Source: JAAFKA01 sp043748455
GTDB taxonomy: Bacteria > Bacteroidota > Bacteroidia > Cytophagales > Thermoflexibacteraceae
Length of the DNA: 20,303 nucleotides
Reading direction: 5' to 3'
NCBI GenBank assembly: GCA_043748455.1
Contig: JAYTNF010000357.1
Coordinates: forward strand, 1 to 20,303
Shown in pieces: positions 1 to 7,932 of the stretch. Both the position numbers and the translations under genes were made by a program. The number at the start of each line of letters is the position of its first letter. Position 1 is the first letter of the stretch. Under the pieces are notes generated by a model. It was not told the origin of the DNA, made no database searches, and saw only the letters and a program-made list of their open reading frames with translations.

Positions 1-577
1 AACAGAAATTGACCCAATTTGTGCATTGCAAGCTGTTATGGACGGTTTTGAAGTTCGCAAAATGGACGAGGCTATCAAAATAGCTGATATTGTTGTTACT
101 GCAACAGGAAACTTGAAAATTGTTACAGATAGACATTTCAAATCTTTGAAAGATAAAGCTATTGTTTGTAATATTGGACATTTTGATACTGAAATTGACA
201 TGGCTTGGTTAAATACTAACTACGGTCATACAAAATCTGAAATCAAACCACAAGTAGATATGTACACAATTGATGGCAAAGATTTGATTATTTTGGCTGA
301 AGGTCGTTTGGTAAATTTAGGTTGTGCAACAGGACACCCTTCTTTTGTAATGTCAGCTTCTTTCACAAATCAAGTTTTGGCTCAATTAGAATTGTGGGCA
401 AATTATGCTAAATACGAAAACAAAGTCTATACTTTGCCTAAACATTTAGATGAACAAGTTGCTTTCTTACATTTAGCGAAAGTTGGTGCTGAAATTGATT
501 CTCTTTCTACTGAACAAGCTGATTATCTTGGACTTCCAGTAAAAGGACCTTTCAAATCAGAAATGTATCGTTACTAA
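1..577 (+). CDS. ahcY: Adenosylhomocysteinase (S-adenosyl-L-homocysteine hydrolase), C-terminal part
   Basis: Partial gene. The reading frame is open from base 2 of the window with no start, so the N-terminal part lies upstream. The first residues read TEIDPICALQAVMDGFEV, a highly conserved stretch of the NAD-binding domain of SAH hydrolase. It is followed by IVVTATGN, CNIGHFDTEID and a RLVNLGCATGHPSFVMS block, all family hallmarks. The enzyme reversibly splits S-adenosylhomocysteine into adenosine and homocysteine in the cytoplasm, relieving product inhibition of methyltransferases. The C-terminus GPFKSEMYRY keeps the Lys and Tyr of the usual KPDHYRY tail, which reaches into the NAD site of the neighbouring subunit, but the SEM residues differ from the common PDH. 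The gene is followed by a strong hairpin, so it probably ends its transcript here. Confidence 0.97.
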   Translation, partial: TEIDPICALQAVMDGFEVRKMDEAIKIADIVVTATGNLKIVTDRHFKSLKDKAIVCNIGHFDTEIDMAWLNTNYGHTKSEIKPQVDMYTIDGKDLIILAEGRLVNLGCATGHPSFVMSASFTNQVLAQLELWANYAKYENKVYTLPKHLDEQVAFLHLAKVGAEIDSLSTEQADYLGLPVKGPFKSEMYRY

Positions 578-603
578 GCAATAATTTTCAAATATAGCAA
601 ATT

Positions 604-642
604 AACAAATTTAGCAAGTCTTAAAGACTTGCTAAATTTGTT
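604..642. terminator. Strong palindromic hairpin after ahcY, probable terminator
   Basis: A 19-bp perfect inverted repeat (604-622 with 624-642) around a single central A. The right arm ends in a T run (TTTGTTTTG), which makes a good intrinsic terminator for ahcY 27 bp after its stop codon. In the cell the loop must be opened by a few pairs. Because it is symmetrical it could also work on the other strand. Confidence 0.75.
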
Positions 643-896
643 TTGTGATTGCAATAAGTACAAAATCACAGACTATGTGTCCCAGACTTTAGTCCAATGC
701 TATTAAGTTAAGAAAGTAAAATAAGTCAAAGAAACTCTGTTGATATTAAAATTATTTTACCACATAGCACATATAGATTTATTTTTTCTATGTATGCTAT
801 ATTTCTATGTGCTAAAGTATATTTTTGATACCAAAAAATTCGTTAAAAAAAATAAAATACTACTTAGTCCACAACTTTTTGATTACTTTTGTAGGA
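643..896 (+). promoter_or_regulatory. Gap between ahcY and tamB-like gene, with weak promoter candidate at 820-827
   Basis: No convincing gene is seen in this gap. A TATTTTTG at 820-827 fits the Bacteroidota -7 consensus TAnnTTTG, but no TTTG is found at the expected distance upstream, so it is only a candidate. It would place the transcript start near 834, which argues for the ATG at 897 as the translation start and against the TTG at 825. A short inverted repeat (TAGCACATA at 765-773 with TATGTGCTA at 806-814) lies just upstream. CAGACTTTAGTC at 683-694 is a copy of a motif that recurs at 13841-13852. Confidence 0.3.
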
Positions 897-3800
897 ATGT
901 CTATAAAAACCTTCATAGCTAAAATTTGGGCAGCAATTCGCCGCATTTTGTGGTACAAAAGTATTCTTGTACGTATAGTTTTGGTATTGATTTTATTGTT
1001 CATTTTGGCTCTGCAATCTACCTATATTCAAACTTATTTTGCACAAATTGCGAGTGAAAAAATATCAGCAATACTAAAATTTCCCATCTCCATCAAAAAA
1101 CTTGAAATTCAATGGTTAGACCAAGTCAAACTCAAAGAAGTTCAAGTAAAAGACCGCAAAAATAATAGCATGATTTATGTTCAGGAATTGACCTTGAATT
1201 ATGGTTTTATGAATTTGCTAAAAAATGGAAATATTTATGTTGAAGATGCGTTATTGGATAGTGCAAATGTAAATTTAGTAGATTATCCCGACTCTTTGGG
1301 TGGTTTAAATATTGACGAATTTGTGGCTGCAATAGACAACAGTCCCGCCGATACAACAAAAAAAATATCCGCAGGAAGTCAGTTTGTTATCAATAAAATT
1401 TTGTTGAGAAGGTCGTTTTTTAGCTTCACAAAACCACTGGTAGATAGTGTAAAAGGTGCAAGGTTTGATTATAACCATTTTGCTTTTAATAACTTGAATG
1501 CAGATATTAGCAATTTTGTGTTAGTTAGAGATACTGTTCAGTTAGATATAAAAAATTTACGAGCCATAGAGCCAAGCATAAAATTTCCTATCAAAGAAAT
1601 TAGCACTTCACTCCGATATTTTAGAAAAGGCATTCATTTACAAGGACTTACAGCACGTTTGGGTAACAGTGTTTTGACTGATACCATGATGTTTAGCTTT
1701 AAAAAACCTGCCGAAATGGGAGATTTTAATGAAAAAGTTAAAATTCATGCACACTTAAACTCTTCCATTATTCATTTTTCTGATTTAGCCATTTTTGCAC
1801 CTTCCCTAAAAAAATATCCCGAAACACTCAACATTTCTGGCATTATTGATGGCAAGGTTTCAAAATTTAAAATAGATAGTTTGGATTTGCGTTTTGGCAA
1901 AAATAGCCGTTTAATTGGTCGGTTAGCAATGGACGGACTGCCAAATCTTGATGAAACTTTTATAGATTTTAACCTCAAAAAATCTCGTGTAAACACCAAT
2001 GATTTAGGTATTTATTTGGGTAATTCTGATATTTTTAGACGAATTAATAAATTTGGCTTGGTAAAACTTAATAGCGAATTTTCAGGTTTTATCTATGATT
2101 TTGTTACACATGGGCAATTTGAGACTGCACTTGGTTATGTAGATGCAGATATAAATTTTAAAACAGATAAAAATTATTACAAAGGGGAATTGATTACCAA
2201 AAATTTTAATTTAGGTAAATTTTTAGGAGAAGAAAATTTATTGCAACTTGTTGATTTGCAAGGGAATATAGAAGGAAATAATTTTACTACAGAAACTGCA
2301 CACTTTAAAATAAAGGCAGATGTAAGTCGGTTTGGGTTCAAATCTTATGATTATCATAACATTAAAGTCAATGCAGACTTAGAACATAAGTTTTTTAAAG
2401 GAAGTTTGGCTGTAAAAGATGCTAATTTAGTGCTTGATGGTGTTGGTGAAATTAATCTGAATGATAGCACTTTTAAGCTAAAAGCTACATTGGATTCTGC
2501 CTTATTACACAAAATTAATTTGTCAAAAGATTCCATAACTTTAAGAGGAAAAGCTGATTTAGATTTTGTGGGCTTAGATTTAGATAGATTAGAAGGTGTT
2601 ATTGATATTCAAAACGCATTTGTAAGTTATAAAACGCAAGAGTTGCCAATCAAACATTTATTTCTTCGGTCTAAGAAATTACCAAACAAAATGCGTGATT
2701 TCGATTTTGAATCCGATTACTTAAATTTTTCAGCAGATGGACGTTTTGACATCAAACATTTTTACAATGACCTAAAATCTATGGTTGATGAATATATACT
2801 GCATTTTGAAAATAACCCTAAAAAATTGCAGGATTATTATATTGCAAAACCAATTTTAACTACCAGAGAATATAATTTATTAGCTTATCAAGTTCGTTAT
2901 AACCTAAATTTAATAGATATTACGCCCGTTGCAAGATTATTTGTAAAAGATGTTTACGTTTCTCCGAAAACTACTTTTAAAGGGCTTTTTGTGAGTGATT
3001 ACAAAAAACATTTTAGTATGAGTGGGCAATTGGATAGTTTATTTTATGGTGATATGCGTTTTTATCACACTTCGCTAAATTTTTCTACTTATAAAGAGGA
3101 AGACAATCGTGAAGTGGCACTTTCCTTTGATATTACTTCTGAAAAACAGCGAATTAGCAGTTTTGAAACAGAGTTTTTACATGTTAATGCAGAATGGATA
3201 AATCGTAAAATTGGTTTTGACGGTTTTTTAAAACGACAAAGTTCCGAAGATAAGTTAAATACAACAGGAAGTTTTGAGTTTGTGGGAAATCGTCAATATG
3301 ATTTGGTAATTAATCCTTCGGAAATTATTTTTCTTAGTGAAAAGTGGATAAATCCCGACACTTTACATATTGGAATTGATGGGCAAAATATTGATTTTCA
3401 TTCAGTTAGGTTTGTCAATGGTAATAAAAAAGTGTTGGCTATTGGACAAATTTCAGAAGACATTACCAAAACTTTACAACTACAATTAGTAGATTTTAAT
3501 CTCGACATGTTTAGTGCTTTTATGGGCAAAAAACTTGCGGGTGCATTGAATGGCGAAGCAATTTTGAGAAATGTTTATCACACACCACAAGTAGAAACAG
3601 ATATTTCGGCTTCAAATATTTACATGGATAGCATTTATTATGGAGATTTATATGCAAGTTCGCAATGGGATAATGAGTTGCAAAAGCTCAAAATAAAGGC
3701 AAAACTAAAACATAATTTTGAATTATCTCAAATTCCAGCCTTTGAAAAACGAAAATTACACCTTGATGAAAATGGAAATGATACCATTCCCTTATTAGAT

Positions 3801-5525
3801 TTGGAAGGCTATTATTATGCCCAAAATAAAATTAGTCCTTTGGAATTGACTGCAAAATTGCGAGAAATACCAATTAATTTGATAGAGCCATTTTTGTCGT
3901 CTTTTGCCTCCGATTTTGAAGGACTTGCCACAGGAGATATTGAAGTAACAGGGAAAATTGCACAACCACTCTTAAAAGGAGATGTTTTTGTGGATGACGG
4001 TCGTTTTAAAGTCAATTACCTAAACACTTATTATCATTTTAGTGATTTTATTTATCTCGAACATGACCATATCGGCATGAAACAACTAAAATTACTAGAT
4101 GAAAATGCAAATCGGGCAATCGTTAATGGTGGTATTTATCATGATAATTTTCAGAAATATTTGATGCAATTACACTTAGAATTTCGCAAATTTAAGATTT
4201 TAGGAACCGAAATCTCAGATGAAGCCTTATATTTTGGAACTGCATTTGGCACAGGAACTATGGATATTTTGGGTGCTACAAGTAATTTGCAAATAGATAT
4301 TAATGCAAAAACGGAGAGAGGTACAAAAATATATTTAGCTCTTGACGGCTATGCAGGCGTAGAAGAAAAAGCATTTATAAAATTTGTTGATTTTAAAAAT
4401 GATAGCATTGTGATTCAGAAAAAAGATAAAGTAGATTTATCAGGATTGAAAATGAATTTTAACCTCGAACTTACGCCCGATGCTTATGGAGAAATTATTT
4501 TTGATAAACAATCTGGCGATATTATTAGTGGCAATACGCAAGGAAAATTAAATATGGCTATTGACACAAAAGGTGATTTTACAATGTTTGGCGATGTGGA
4601 ATTTGTGAAAGGAAGTTACACTTTTACGTTTTTGAATGTGGTAAGCAAGGAATTTGACATCAAATCGGGCAGTCGTGTAAGTTGGTCTGGTGACCCTTTG
4701 GGTGGACAATTAAATGTGCAGGCAATTTACAAAACTCGAACTTCCTTGCTTCCAATCATGGCAGGTTTGGATAGTGCAGCCCGACAATCAGCAGAGTTAC
4801 GCCGTCCTTATCCTGTGCGGGTGGATTTATTGGTTTCGGGTGCTTTAATGAGTCCAGAAATTAAATTTGGCATTGATATTTCAGAATATCCTTCTGTAAT
4901 CAGTGCAGGAAGTACAACAATTCCGATGGAAACCCATGTCCAAGCATTTAAGGCACGTTTGGCAAGCAACGAGCAGGAATTAAGTCGCCAAGTTTTTAGT
5001 TTAATGGTGTTAAATCGGCTTTCAGAAACTGATGCTTTTGCGAGTTTGAGTGGGCAATCTCTGACGAGTAGTGTGAGTGAATTGCTGACAAATCAGCTAA
5101 GCCATTGGATTTCCCAAGTTGATGAAAACCTACAAATAGATATGAATCTCAATGGTTTAACGGCTGATGCTCTCAATACTTTTCAGATGCGAATTTCTTA
5201 TTCATTGCTCAATAATCGTATAAGAATTACAAGAAGTGGCGGTTTTACTTCGGTCAATAACCAAGCAAATGCTACAGCAGTTATTGGAGATTGGACAGTT
5301 GAGTATATGATTAGCAAAGATGCGAAGTTTCGGCTCAAAGCCTACTATAAATCTATCACAAATACTTTTAATCTCGGACAAAATAATATTGGTGCATCAG
5401 GCATGGGCTTGTCTTACACACATAGTTTTAATAATTTTGGAGATTTATTGCCCCGTTTTCGCAAAGCAAAAAAACAAAGTAAGGATAAAAAAAATATTAT
5501 TATTCCTGATGATGAGATAAGGTAG
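897..5525 (+). CDS. TamB-like translocation and assembly module protein (DUF490 domain)
   Basis: A 1542-aa protein from the ATG at 897. The frame is open back to a TTG at 825, but that codon overlaps a possible -7 element, and the ATG puts the single N-terminal transmembrane anchor (about residues 21-40, ILVRIVLVLILLFILALQ) in the usual place. The long middle part is made of repetitive beta-strand segments with alternating hydrophobic residues, as expected for the beta-taco groove of AsmA/TamB proteins. The last roughly 450 residues carry the TamB C-terminal signature: a GDFTMFGDVEFVKGSYTF-type stretch, FDIKSG, a WSGDPLGG motif, an inverted VRVDLLVSGALMSPEIKFGI segment and a SRQVFSLMVLNRL block. 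Proteins of this family span the periplasm and take part in outer-membrane protein assembly or lipid transport, with a BamA/TamA-type partner that is not in the window. The gene is alone on its strand and converges on hisS. Confidence 0.92.
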   Translation: MSIKTFIAKIWAAIRRILWYKSILVRIVLVLILLFILALQSTYIQTYFAQIASEKISAILKFPISIKKLEIQWLDQVKLKEVQVKDRKNNSMIYVQELTLNYGFMNLLKNGNIYVEDALLDSANVNLVDYPDSLGGLNIDEFVAAIDNSPADTTKKISAGSQFVINKILLRRSFFSFTKPLVDSVKGARFDYNHFAFNNLNADISNFVLVRDTVQLDIKNLRAIEPSIKFPIKEISTSLRYFRKGIHLQGLTARLGNSVLTDTMMFSFKKPAEMGDFNEKVKIHAHLNSSIIHFSDLAIFAPSLKKYPETLNISGIIDGKVSKFKIDSLDLRFGKNSRLIGRLAMDGLPNLDETFIDFNLKKSRVNTNDLGIYLGNSDIFRRINKFGLVKLNSEFSGFIYDFVTHGQFETALGYVDADINFKTDKNYYKGELITKNFNLGKFLGEENLLQLVDLQGNIEGNNFTTETAHFKIKADVSRFGFKSYDYHNIKVNADLEHKFFKGSLAVKDANLVLDGVGEINLNDSTFKLKATLDSALLHKINLSKDSITLRGKADLDFVGLDLDRLEGVIDIQNAFVSYKTQELPIKHLFLRSKKLPNKMRDFDFESDYLNFSADGRFDIKHFYNDLKSMVDEYILHFENNPKKLQDYYIAKPILTTREYNLLAYQVRYNLNLIDITPVARLFVKDVYVSPKTTFKGLFVSDYKKHFSMSGQLDSLFYGDMRFYHTSLNFSTYKEEDNREVALSFDITSEKQRISSFETEFLHVNAEWINRKIGFDGFLKRQSSEDKLNTTGSFEFVGNRQYDLVINPSEIIFLSEKWINPDTLHIGIDGQNIDFHSVRFVNGNKKVLAIGQISEDITKTLQLQLVDFNLDMFSAFMGKKLAGALNGEAILRNVYHTPQVETDISASNIYMDSIYYGDLYASSQWDNELQKLKIKAKLKHNFELSQIPAFEKRKLHLDENGNDTIPLLDLEGYYYAQNKISPLELTAKLREIPINLIEPFLSSFASDFEGLATGDIEVTGKIAQPLLKGDVFVDDGRFKVNYLNTYYHFSDFIYLEHDHIGMKQLKLLDENANRAIVNGGIYHDNFQKYLMQLHLEFRKFKILGTEISDEALYFGTAFGTGTMDILGATSNLQIDINAKTERGTKIYLALDGYAGVEEKAFIKFVDFKNDSIVIQKKDKVDLSGLKMNFNLELTPDAYGEIIFDKQSGDIISGNTQGKLNMAIDTKGDFTMFGDVEFVKGSYTFTFLNVVSKEFDIKSGSRVSWSGDPLGGQLNVQAIYKTRTSLLPIMAGLDSAARQSAELRRPYPVRVDLLVSGALMSPEIKFGIDISEYPSVISAGSTTIPMETHVQAFKARLASNEQELSRQVFSLMVLNRLSETDAFASLSGQSLTSSVSELLTNQLSHWISQVDENLQIDMNLNGLTADALNTFQMRISYSLLNNRIRITRSGGFTSVNNQANATAVIGDWTVEYMISKDAKFRLKAYYKSITNTFNLGQNNIGASGMGLSYTHSFNNFGDLLPRFRKAKKQSKDKKNIIIPDDEIR

Positions 5526-5592
5526 TTGTATAAAAATTATGTAAAGATGTCATCTTTCGAAAGATGACATCTTTACATAATTTTTATACAAC
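5525..5592. terminator. 68-bp perfect palindrome between convergent tamB-like gene and hisS
   Basis: Base-for-base palindrome with 34-nt arms centred between 5558 and 5559. It begins at the last base of the tamB-like stop codon and covers the stop and last two codons of hisS on the other strand. It holds AAAGATGTCATCTTT (5543-5557) and AAAGATGACATCTTT (5560-5574), the same 15-mers found upstream of hisS at 6963-6996. The outer arms carry A5/T5 runs. The likely role is a bidirectional terminator. It may also be a mobile or REP-type palindrome. Confidence 0.8.
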
Positions 5593-6927
5593 ATTACGCA
5601 GTTTTTCTACAATTTCCTCAACCGTTAATTTCTCTTGCTCCGCAGTTTCCATATTTTTTACAGTCAATTTCCCACTTTCCACTTCTTCCGAGCCAATAAT
5701 AGCCACAAAAGGAATATTACGTTTGTTGGCATATTCCATTTGCTTTTTCATTTTGGCAAGGTCTGCATAAATTTCGGTATTAATTCCTGCATTTCTCAAA
5801 GTTTTTGCCACACCAAAAGCATAATTTTGTGCAATTTCATCAAAGCAAATAATCATAATTTTAGTAGTTTCGGCACTCGAAGTCGGAAATAAGTTCAGTT
5901 CTTCCAACACATCATAAATTCTATCTGCACCAAAGGAAATTCCCACACCAGAAATACCTTTTAATCCAAATACACCTGTCAAATCGTCATAACGACCACC
6001 ACCGCCAATACTTCCCATTTTTACATTTAATTCGGGTGCAACTTTTACCTCAAAAATACAACCTGTGTAGTAATTTAAGCCACGTGCTAAGGTTAAATCA
6101 ATTTCAATTTTGTTATGAATTTCGGTATTTCCTGCCAATTTTAAAATGGTTTGCAATTCTTCAATTCCTTTTCTACCAACTTCTGAATTGACAAAAAATT
6201 CATGTAAATTCTCAAATTTTGCACTAAAAAACTTCTTAATAATTTCAAATTGTTCATCACCAATTCCTTTGGTAGCTAATTCTTCTTTTACACCACTTTC
6301 TCCAATTTTGTCTAATTTGTCAATAGCAATCGTAATATCCATCATTTTATCGGGCAAACCCACAACTTCTGCCAAACCTTGCAAAATTTTACGGTTATTC
6401 AGTTTAATGACAACTTTCACCCCTAAATTATTAAAAACTTCATCATAAATTTGTACCAATTCGGCTTCATTGAGCAAGGAATTTGAACCAATAATATCAG
6501 CATCACATTGATAAAATTCACGATAACGACCATGTTGCGGAGCATCACCACGCCAAACAGGTTGAATTTGATAACGGCGAAAAGGCAAAGCTATTTCGTT
6601 TTGGTGCATGACCACATAACGAGCAAAAGGAATTGTCAAATCATAACGCAAGCCTTTTTCAGAAATTTGCGGTGTAAGTTTTTTGTAATTTGTTAGGTCT
6701 TTTTCACCACGCAAATAATCACCTGAGTTTAAAACTTTGAATAACAGTTGGTCTCCTTCATCACCATATTTGCCTGTTAAGGTCGATAAGTTTTCCATCG
6801 TTGGTGTTTCGATAGGCTGAAACCCATAACGTGAAAAAGTTTTGCGAATGGTGTTAAAAATATATGTTCTTTTGGCTACTTGTTCAGGAGAAAAATCTCT
6901 TGTGCCTTTTGGGATTGATGGTTTCAT
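5584..6927 (-). CDS. hisS: Histidyl-tRNA synthetase
   Basis: A 447-aa class II aminoacyl-tRNA synthetase that attaches histidine to tRNA-His. The N-terminus reads IPKGTRDFSP. Motif 2 lies at about residues 117-144 (RRYQIQPVWRGD, then GRYREFYQCDAD). The two histidine-specific motifs are seen at 281-289 (ARGLNYYTG) and 308-316 (GGGGRYDDL), motif 3 at about 329-336 (GISFGADR), and the HGTP anticodon-binding domain from about 355 to the end. Length and domain order are normal, so the gene looks intact. The start is the ATG at 6927, directly before KPSIPKG. No clear TAnnTTTG promoter lies in the 96-bp gap upstream, which instead holds a hairpin (6963-6996), so transcription may depend on partial read-through from the upstream gene on the same strand. 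Confidence 0.97.
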   Translation of the reverse strand: MKPSIPKGTRDFSPEQVAKRTYIFNTIRKTFSRYGFQPIETPTMENLSTLTGKYGDEGDQLLFKVLNSGDYLRGEKDLTNYKKLTPQISEKGLRYDLTIPFARYVVMHQNEIALPFRRYQIQPVWRGDAPQHGRYREFYQCDADIIGSNSLLNEAELVQIYDEVFNNLGVKVVIKLNNRKILQGLAEVVGLPDKMMDITIAIDKLDKIGESGVKEELATKGIGDEQFEIIKKFFSAKFENLHEFFVNSEVGRKGIEELQTILKLAGNTEIHNKIEIDLTLARGLNYYTGCIFEVKVAPELNVKMGSIGGGGRYDDLTGVFGLKGISGVGISFGADRIYDVLEELNLFPTSSAETTKIMIICFDEIAQNYAFGVAKTLRNAGINTEIYADLAKMKKQMEYANKRNIPFVAIIGSEEVESGKLTVKNMETAEQEKLTVEEIVEKLRNVV

Positions 6928-6962
6928 TAAAATTTGAATAATGTATAAATTGATTTTGAAAA

Positions 6963-6996
6963 AAAGATGACATCTTTTTCAAAAGATGTCATCTTT
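6963..6996 (-). terminator. Hairpin upstream of hisS, terminator of the upstream exported-protein gene
   Basis: A 16-bp inverted repeat (6963-6978 with 6981-6996) with a 2-nt loop. On the minus strand the stem runs into a T run (complement of A 6959-6965), as in an intrinsic terminator for the gene at 7024-7743. Its arms AAAGATGACATCTTT and AAAGATGTCATCTTT are the same 15-mers found in the palindrome at the other end of hisS. Confidence 0.65.
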
Positions 6997-7023
6997 AATA
7001 TCATTTTATGGTTGAATTTGCAA

Positions 7024-7743
7024 TTAGTTTCCTGCACCTGAAGCTACTACATATCTTTTGCGTAGTTCTTGAATTTGTTGCATTTTTTTAGCTTTTAATT
7101 CTTTTTCTTTGTCTTCTACCCAACGCATTTCGTTATATTTTTTCTGCGGATATTGCTCTGCATAATAAACATATTTCATGCTAAATTCTTCAAAAACTTC
7201 TTTGTAATACTCTTCAATCATGGCAAAGTTTGCATGAACATTTGTTTTAAGTTCTGCCAATTCACTTTGCTCTTGCAAAATAATGGCTTCCATACCTGCT
7301 AATTCAGTATGTGTAACTCTTTTAGGTTTGCCATCGGCACCTTTTACTGTTTTACCTCCTTTATTGTTTTTTGCGGCTTCTATCTGCTGCATAATTTCGG
7401 TAAAAGCATACTCATCTATAAAAAAATCTTTGTCGCCCTGCGGTATCTTCATACCAACAATAGCCTCTTGATTGGCTAATTGACGCAACATAAGTTCTTG
7501 TTTCCACATACCAACTTCTTCCAACTGTTTGATAGAAAGTTTACTGGCTGGTTTTCCACAATACTGTTCCCAAAGAGCAGCATCAGTAGGTTTGGCAATA
7601 AGTTGTTGCCAAACTTTCGGTTTTTTTAGTGGGTCTTCTGACCAATCCTGAGCTTGTACCGTTTGTACGCCCAACAACAAAGCAACAATAACTATCCAAC
7701 GATAGAATGATGCACAACGAGAATTTGATACGGCTAATTTCAT
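7024..7743 (-). CDS. Exported protein of unknown function, coiled-coil rich
   Basis: A 239-aa protein that I do not recognise. The frame is open further upstream (to 7869), but the ATG at 7743 gives a clean signal peptide: a short basic start, the hydrophobic core WIVIVALLLGV, then a VQAQ cleavage-like site near residues 31-33. A good promoter lies just upstream of this start. The mature part is charged and helical: a KLSIKQLEEVGMWKQELM segment, a central EIMQQIEAAKNN, and a C-terminal KEKELKAKKMQQIQELRKR stretch that suggests a coiled coil. One Cys is visible in the mature part (QYCGKP). No catalytic motif stands out. It is likely periplasmic or outer-membrane associated. It reads away from the E1 gene and is followed by a hairpin and then hisS. 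Confidence 0.8.
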   Translation of the reverse strand: MKLAVSNSRCASFYRWIVIVALLLGVQTVQAQDWSEDPLKKPKVWQQLIAKPTDAALWEQYCGKPASKLSIKQLEEVGMWKQELMLRQLANQEAIVGMKIPQGDKDFFIDEYAFTEIMQQIEAAKNNKGGKTVKGADGKPKRVTHTELAGMEAIILQEQSELAELKTNVHANFAMIEEYYKEVFEEFSMKYVYYAEQYPQKKYNEMRWVEDKEKELKAKKMQQIQELRKRYVVASGAGN

Positions 7744-7775
7744 AGTAGTAAATAGGTAGACAGAAAAGCTATTTG

Positions 7776-7807
7776 CAAAGTTATATTTTGTTGCGAAACT
7801 ATGCAAA
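7776..7807 (-). promoter_or_regulatory. Bacteroidota-type promoter for the exported-protein gene
   Basis: On the minus strand, TAACTTTG (7776-7783) matches the -7 consensus TAnnTTTG, and TTTG (7804-7807) lies 20 bp upstream, matching the -33 element. The transcript would start near 7768-7770, about 25 nt before the ATG at 7743. This supports that start over the upstream alternatives. The evidence is the match to consensus only. Confidence 0.6.
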
Positions 7808-7932
7808 AAAGCTACCATTTTTTTTGTTAATGAAATCTTAAATTTTTTTAATATCGATATTTTGCACATTTTTACGTTTTAAAAGGTTAATTTCATAAAT
7901 ATATTTCATATCTACTACTTATTATATATAAA

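Noticed and set aside
825..896. Longer N-terminus of the tamB-like protein from a TTG
   Set aside because: The TTG overlaps a possible -7 promoter element, and the ATG at 897 gives the expected short tail before the membrane anchor.
740..922. 60-codon plus-strand frame before the tamB-like gene
   Set aside because: It overlaps the tamB-like start in another frame, is rich in Phe/Tyr/Leu as AT-rich chance frames are, and has no recognisable feature.
7744..7869. N-terminal extension of the exported protein
   Set aside because: It would bury the signal peptide 42 residues inside and would start upstream of the promoter found at 7776-7807.
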